The translations under genes and the position numbers were made by a program. From positions 1-64,000 of the forward strand of contig CACXFV010000009.1 in NCBI GenBank assembly GCA_902767015.1: 64,000 nt of DNA. Reading direction: 5' to 3'. The number at the start of each line of letters is the position of its first letter. Positions within the stretch are counted from its first letter, which is position 1. Source of the stretch: an uncultured Lachnospiraceae bacterium. GTDB taxonomy: Bacteria > Bacillota > Clostridia > Lachnospirales > Lachnospiraceae. The notes beneath the pieces are model-generated. The model was not told the DNA's origin. It worked only from the letters and a program-made list of their open reading frames with translations, and ran no database searches. This document shows, in pieces, positions 59,312-64,000 of the stretch.

Positions 59312-62248
59312 ATGAATATAGAACAACATTTGCAGTATACTTTACAGGAAAAAAGAACGTTAAAGGACATTGATTCTGAGGGATATGTGTTAAGACACAA
59401 CGAGTCGGGAGCCAGAATTATTCTGATTGAAAATGATGATAAAAACAAGACATTTTCAATAGGCTTTAAAACGCCGCCGGATGATGACACAGGTGTTGCC
59501 CACGTGACAGAGCACAGTGTCTTATGTGGTTCTGAGAAGTTTCCGGTAAAGGATCCTTTTATGGAGCTTGTGAAGGGTTCGCTGAACACATTTTTGAATG
59601 CCATGACATATCCGGATAAAACGGTGTATCCTGTGGCAAGTACCAACGACAAGGATTTTAAGAATCTTGTAGATGTATATATGGATGCTGTTTTTCATCC
59701 GAACATCTATACAAGACCGGAGATATTTTATCAGGAGGGCGTTACCCTGAGTCTGGATTCCCCGGAGGATGAACTGAAATATAATGGTGTTGTATACAAT
59801 GAAATGAAGGGGGCATTCTCTTCACCTGATGATGTGCTTGACAGAGTTATCACGCAGTCGCTCTATCCGGACACCTGCTATGGAGTGGAGTCGGGTGGAA
59901 ACCCTGATTTTATTCCGGATTTGACATATGAGAGATTTTTGGATTTTCACAGGCGGTATTATCACCCTTCCAATAGCTATATCTATGTATATGGTGATGT
60001 TAATATGGACAAGCTTCTTGACTGGATGGATAAGGAATATCTGGGAGAATTTGACAATAATCCGGTTGATTCACACATTGATTTACAGAAGCCGTTTGAA
60101 AAAATGCGTGAAATCAGAGAGGAGTATCCGATTTCGGAATCAGAGAATACAGAGGATAATACCTATCTGTCGTACAATTTTGTCATCGGAGATATTCTTG
60201 ACAAAGAATTATATCTTGCAATGCAGGTGTTGGAATATGCCATCGTCTCTATGCCGGGCGCACCGGTAAAGCAGGCGCTTCTTGATAAAGGGATTGGCAA
60301 GGATGTACAAGGTCATTATAACAACTATATAAGGCAGCCCTATTTTAATTTCATGGCAAAAAATGCCAATGAGAATGATAAAGAGGAATTTGTCAGAACA
60401 ATCAAAGAGACGCTGAAACAGCTTGTCCGTGACGGCATAGACAAGGATTCCCTGCTTGCGGCATTGAATAATTATGAATTTCAATATAGAGAGAATGATT
60501 TCGGCTCATATCCGAAGGGGCTTATGTACAGCTTTGAGATATTCGACAGTTGGCTGTATGAGGAGGAGAATCCTTTCAGACACCTGGAGCAGAATGAACA
60601 ATTCGATTTTTTGAGAAAAATGCTTGAAACAGATTACTTTGAACAACTGATACAAAAGTATTTTCTTGACAATACACACTGCTCCGTCGTTGTGGTCGCA
60701 CCGGTGAAGGGGCTGACAAAACAGCGTGATAATGAATTAAAAGAGAAATTGGCAAAGATTAAATCTGAGATGTCAAAAGAGCAGTTGGAGGAAATTGTAA
60801 AGCGCACAGAGAATCTTAAAAAGTATCAGGAGACGCCATCCACCAGAGAGGAATTGGATACCATTCCTGTACTGAAACGGGAAGACTTATCAGAAGAGGT
60901 TGAACCGTTTTACAACACTGTTACGGAGATAGATGGTGTGACTGTGATACGGCACGATATCTTTACAAACGGAATAGGATATATGAGTCTTATTTTTGAT
61001 GTGACAGATTTGCCGAGAGAAATGTTATCTTATCTGGTTGTGCTTAAGGGAATTTTGGGATATATGGATACTGAAAATTACACCTATAGCCGGTTTAGCA
61101 ATGAGATAGGCATTCATACAGGTGGTCTGTATCAGGAGATTAATCTGTACAGAGATGTGAGAGATTATGAACAATATCGCTTAAAGCTGGAGATAAAAGG
61201 AAAAGTATTTTTTAATAAAATTGACAAAGCCCTTGAACTGGTTGAGGAGATGCTATTCAGAACCAGACTGGAGGAGGAAAAGCGGCTTTATGAGGTTTTG
61301 TGTGAAGGAAAATCCAATCTGCAGGGATATTTTATGCGCGCAGCAGATTCCGCAGCCATTATAAGAAATCTGTCTTACATCTCAAAGACAGGCGTGATTA
61401 ATGACTGTATCCGCGGCATTGAAAATTATAAATTTATAGAAAATCTGGAGAAAAATTTTGCAGATAAAAAACAGGAGATTTTTGATACACTGAAAAGGTT
61501 AATCCGGCACGTATTCAGAAAAGAAAACCTTATTATCAGCTATACTGCCAATGATGAGGGATATGCGTATTTAGAAAAGGCAGTGCCGAAATTACTTACA
61601 AAGCTGGCAGCCAATGATGACAGGAAAATAGATTTTTCGGATTTTGAGAATCATCTTGAGCCGGTGGTTAAAAATGAAGGATTTAAGACTTCTGCACAGG
61701 TACAGTATGTGACGAGAGCGGGAAATTATGCTACAAAGGGCTATCAATATGATGCGGCATTAAGAGTGCTGAGAACCATACTTAACAGTGAGTATTTGTG
61801 GAAGAATATCAGAGAAAAGGGCGGTGCATATGGCTGTAATTGTATGTTTAGCAAGTCAGGAGAAAGCTATTTTTCTTCCTACCGCGATCCGAATCTTTTA
61901 AGAACTAATCAGGTATTTGAAAAGACACCGGAATATATCAGAAATTTTGACACGGATGAAAGAAATATGACAAAGTACGTGATAGGAACTATCAGTGGTA
62001 TGGATACGCCACTGACTGCCATGTCAAAAGGAATACGGTCGATGTCGGCCTATCTTAGTCATGAGACAATAGAAAAGCTGAGAACAGAAAGAAAGCAGGT
62101 GCTTACGGCAGATGTTGATAAAATCAGAAGTCTTGCAGGACATGTCGCTGCAGTACTGGAGGGGCATAATATCTGCGTAGTGGGAAATGAAGGCAAGATT
62201 GATGCAGAGGCAGAATTATTTAATAGCAGGGTTCATTTGTTTGAATAG
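59312..62248 (+). CDS. M16C family metallopeptidase (presequence-protease type)
   Basis: Large intracellular Zn peptidase of the inverzincin class related to mitochondrial PreP/Cym1, cleaving small unfolded peptides. The inverted metal motif HVTEH is at residues 64-68, followed by VLCGSEKFPVKDPF and SLNTFLNAMTYPDKTVYPVAS, typical of the family. A distal catalytic Glu in YNEMKGAFSSPDDV fits. The 978-residue length covers both halves of the clam-shell; the C-terminal half has GGAYGCNCMFSKSG and the Tyr-Arg-like SSYRDPN. AGAGAGGTAAC precedes the ATG. No signal peptide. Its leader contains the palindrome copy 3. Confidence 0.93.
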   Translation: MNIEQHLQYTLQEKRTLKDIDSEGYVLRHNESGARIILIENDDKNKTFSIGFKTPPDDDTGVAHVTEHSVLCGSEKFPVKDPFMELVKGSLNTFLNAMTYPDKTVYPVASTNDKDFKNLVDVYMDAVFHPNIYTRPEIFYQEGVTLSLDSPEDELKYNGVVYNEMKGAFSSPDDVLDRVITQSLYPDTCYGVESGGNPDFIPDLTYERFLDFHRRYYHPSNSYIYVYGDVNMDKLLDWMDKEYLGEFDNNPVDSHIDLQKPFEKMREIREEYPISESENTEDNTYLSYNFVIGDILDKELYLAMQVLEYAIVSMPGAPVKQALLDKGIGKDVQGHYNNYIRQPYFNFMAKNANENDKEEFVRTIKETLKQLVRDGIDKDSLLAALNNYEFQYRENDFGSYPKGLMYSFEIFDSWLYEEENPFRHLEQNEQFDFLRKMLETDYFEQLIQKYFLDNTHCSVVVVAPVKGLTKQRDNELKEKLAKIKSEMSKEQLEEIVKRTENLKKYQETPSTREELDTIPVLKREDLSEEVEPFYNTVTEIDGVTVIRHDIFTNGIGYMSLIFDVTDLPREMLSYLVVLKGILGYMDTENYTYSRFSNEIGIHTGGLYQEINLYRDVRDYEQYRLKLEIKGKVFFNKIDKALELVEEMLFRTRLEEEKRLYEVLCEGKSNLQGYFMRAADSAAIIRNLSYISKTGVINDCIRGIENYKFIENLEKNFADKKQEIFDTLKRLIRHVFRKENLIISYTANDEGYAYLEKAVPKLLTKLAANDDRKIDFSDFENHLEPVVKNEGFKTSAQVQYVTRAGNYATKGYQYDAALRVLRTILNSEYLWKNIREKGGAYGCNCMFSKSGESYFSSYRDPNLLRTNQVFEKTPEYIRNFDTDERNMTKYVIGTISGMDTPLTAMSKGIRSMSAYLSHETIEKLRTERKQVLTADVDKIRSLAGHVAAVLEGHNICVVGNEGKIDAEAELFNSRVHLFE

Positions 62249-62311
62249 TGATAATATTTTTGAAACAGTTTGTCGAATATTAAGTAGAACATTATGGAGG
62301 AAGAAGGATAT

Positions 62312-63223
62312 ATGACGGATGATAACAGTAAGCAAAAATCCGGTTTTGTGACCTTGATTGGAAGACCGAATGTGGGAAAATCAACACTGATGAATAAAAT
62401 TATCGGTCAGAAGATAGCGATAACTTCTGATAAACCGCAGACTACGAGAAATAGAATACAGACAGTGTATACCGATGAGAGAGGACAGATTGTATTTTTA
62501 GATACACCCGGGATACACAAGGCAAAAAATAAATTAGGCAATTACATGGTAAATGTGGCAGAGAACACACTGCGGGAAGTGGATGTTGTTTTGTGGCTGG
62601 TGGAGCCAACTACCTTTATCGGGGCAGGTGAAAAGCATATTGTAGCACAGTTAAAGAAAATAAAAACCCCTGTATTTTTGATTATCAATAAAGTGGATAA
62701 GGTGGAAAAAAACGATATCTTCCAATTTATAGAGGTCTACCGAAAAGAATATGATTTTGCGGAGATTATTCCGTGCTCGGCATTGAAGGGAAATAATATA
62801 GATACCTTGTTGGAAATGATTTACCGGTATCTTCCCTATGGTCATCCGTTTTATGATGAGGATACAATAACGGATCAGCCCGTCAGACAGATTGTGGCGG
62901 AGCTTATCAGAGAAAAAGGGTTAAAATGTCTGGACGAGGAGATTCCACACGGTATCGCCGTGAGTATTGAAAGGATGCATTATAGGGAAAATCAGCCTAT
63001 TGTGGATATTGACGCAACCATCATATGCGAGAGAGATTCTCATAAGGGCATTATCATCGGTAAGGGCGGTGCTATGCTCAAAAAGATAGGCAGCACTGCC
63101 AGATATGAGATTGAGCGTCTGGTAGGAATGAAGGTGAATCTGAAATTGTGGGTAAAAGTAAAGAAGGAATGGCGTGACAGTGATTTTATGCTAAAGAATT
63201 TCGGCTATAGGGGGGAAAAATAG
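62312..63223 (+). CDS. era: GTPase Era
   Basis: GTP-binding protein assisting 16S rRNA processing and 30S assembly. G motifs: GRPNVGKST (G1), DTPGIHKAKN (G3), NKVDKVE (G4) and CSALKGNN (G5). The C-terminal KH RNA-binding domain has IIIGKGGAMLKKIGS. The length is 303 residues. An ATG at 62294 is in frame, but GAAGGA is well placed for the ATG at 62312. It is directly followed by recO, a conserved order in Firmicutes. Confidence 0.95.
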   Translation: MTDDNSKQKSGFVTLIGRPNVGKSTLMNKIIGQKIAITSDKPQTTRNRIQTVYTDERGQIVFLDTPGIHKAKNKLGNYMVNVAENTLREVDVVLWLVEPTTFIGAGEKHIVAQLKKIKTPVFLIINKVDKVEKNDIFQFIEVYRKEYDFAEIIPCSALKGNNIDTLLEMIYRYLPYGHPFYDEDTITDQPVRQIVAELIREKGLKCLDEEIPHGIAVSIERMHYRENQPIVDIDATIICERDSHKGIIIGKGGAMLKKIGSTARYEIERLVGMKVNLKLWVKVKKEWRDSDFMLKNFGYRGEK

Positions 63224-63249
63224 CGGCAGAAGAAGGAAGGAACATTAGA

Positions 63250-63990
63250 ATGGAGAATGTAGTGCTGAAAGGCATGATTATTAAAAATTCAAATGTGGCT
63301 GAATACGACAAGCGAGTGGTGATTCTGACGAAAGAGAGAGGAAAAATTGTTGCTTTTGCAAGAGGTGCCAGAAGAGTGAAAAGTCCGCTTTTGTCAGGAA
63401 CCAGACTGTTTGCCTTCGGAGCATTTACCTTATATGAGGGGAAAGAGGCATATACCCTTGACAAGGCTGAGATTGAGAATTATTTTACAGAGATATCAAG
63501 TGATATAAAGGCAATGTGCTATGGGTGTTATTTTCTGGAATTTGCAGATTATTATTCGAGGGAAAATATGGAGGCAGGAGAACTGTTAAAACTGCTCTAC
63601 CAGACATTAAGAGCACTGATGAACCAAAAGATTGCCAACAGACTGGTCAAATGTATCTATGAGCTAAAATGTATGGCAATTAACGGAGAGTATCCGGAGA
63701 TGTTTGAATGCGTCGGCTGCCAGTCACAGATAACGAGGTATTTTAGCATTGCAAGGGGAGGCATGTTATGTGAAAAGTGTGCACAGACATCGGCAGAGAG
63801 GATTTCTCCCGATACCTCTACAGTGTATACAATGCAATACATTATTTCTTCAAAGATAGAGAAGCTGTACACCTTTATCGTTAAGGAGAAAGTGTTGGAG
63901 GAATTGGAGTATTTGATGGAAAAATGCCTCAAACGGTACATCGATAGAGAATTTAATTCACTCAAAATTCTCAATACAATATTGAAATAA
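63250..63990 (+). CDS. recO: DNA repair protein RecO
   Basis: Mediator that loads RecA onto SSB-coated DNA with RecR and anneals single strands. The N-terminal OB fold reads KGMIIKNSNVAEYDKRVVILT in parts, with GKIVAFARGARRVKSPL. A helical domain with a zinc-binding Cys set, FECVGC and CEKC, follows. The gene of 246 residues is complete, ending ten bases before the window edge. GAAGGAAGGAAC lies upstream of its ATG. Confidence 0.94.
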   Translation: MENVVLKGMIIKNSNVAEYDKRVVILTKERGKIVAFARGARRVKSPLLSGTRLFAFGAFTLYEGKEAYTLDKAEIENYFTEISSDIKAMCYGCYFLEFADYYSRENMEAGELLKLLYQTLRALMNQKIANRLVKCIYELKCMAINGEYPEMFECVGCQSQITRYFSIARGGMLCEKCAQTSAERISPDTSTVYTMQYIISSKIEKLYTFIVKEKVLEELEYLMEKCLKRYIDREFNSLKILNTILK

Positions 63991-64000
63991 TTGGATTTAT

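Overview
The window looks like a chromosomal segment of a low-GC anaerobic Firmicute, most likely a member of the Lachnospiraceae (Clostridia). The pointers are a short-form HisG paired with HisZ, RecU instead of RuvC, a fused FeoA-FeoB followed by a tiny FeoB-associated Cys-rich protein, a PPi-type phosphofructokinase, a clostripain-type protease, Csp-like subtilases, frequent TTG/GTG starts behind strong GGAGG sites, and textbook TTGACA-17-TATAAT promoters. No rRNA, tRNA, CRISPR array, phage or transposase gene was found. The species cannot be named from sequence alone.

Region by region. Bases 1-7.9 kb carry housekeeping genes: coaE, an FtsA-like actin-fold ATPase with extra C-terminal modules, a small alarmone synthetase, two pseudouridine synthases, an SDR oxidoreductase, a small membrane protein and recU. 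A consensus promoter at 7.95 kb opens a long run: hisZ-hisG-hisD-surE-hisB-hisI, then a radical SAM/DUF2344/RNase E/G trio. Next come secG, rnr and smpB, an unknown small protein, and deoC on the minus strand. From 21.9 to 27 kb lie feoAB, its small Cys-rich partner, and a striking soluble protein that joins ferredoxin, [FeFe]-hydrogenase-like, Fe-S, chemotaxis-signalling and receiver domains. A polyphosphate:AMP phosphotransferase and a SulP transporter follow, then an isolated cbiC, an NSS transporter and a ketopantoate-reductase-like gene.

From 34 to 49 kb the content is more accessory: a TtcA-like gene, a palindrome-rich intergenic region, a DUF815 ATPase, a clostripain gene broken by two apparent deletions, a large protein with a cyclic-nucleotide-binding-like N terminus, YgiQ, an MBL hydrolase, phosphofructokinase, a ClpX paralogue with a long linker, a subtilase that has lost its catalytic Asp, and a YbjN-like protein. 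From 48.8 to 54 kb a LacI regulator faces malQ-glgP, an alpha-glucan use operon. The remainder holds degV-tldD-tldE on the minus strand, a GDPD, an M16C peptidase, era and recO.

The main non-genic signal is a set of intergenic palindromes. One ~100-bp family occurs three times, with base changes in one arm matched in the other. A 35-nt hairpin occurs twice just after stop codons. Two complex elements (34.7 and 58.0 kb) contain a segment that can pair with either of two identical copies of its complement. The strongest protein candidate for an undescribed system is the hydrogenase-like hybrid sensor beside the iron-uptake genes.
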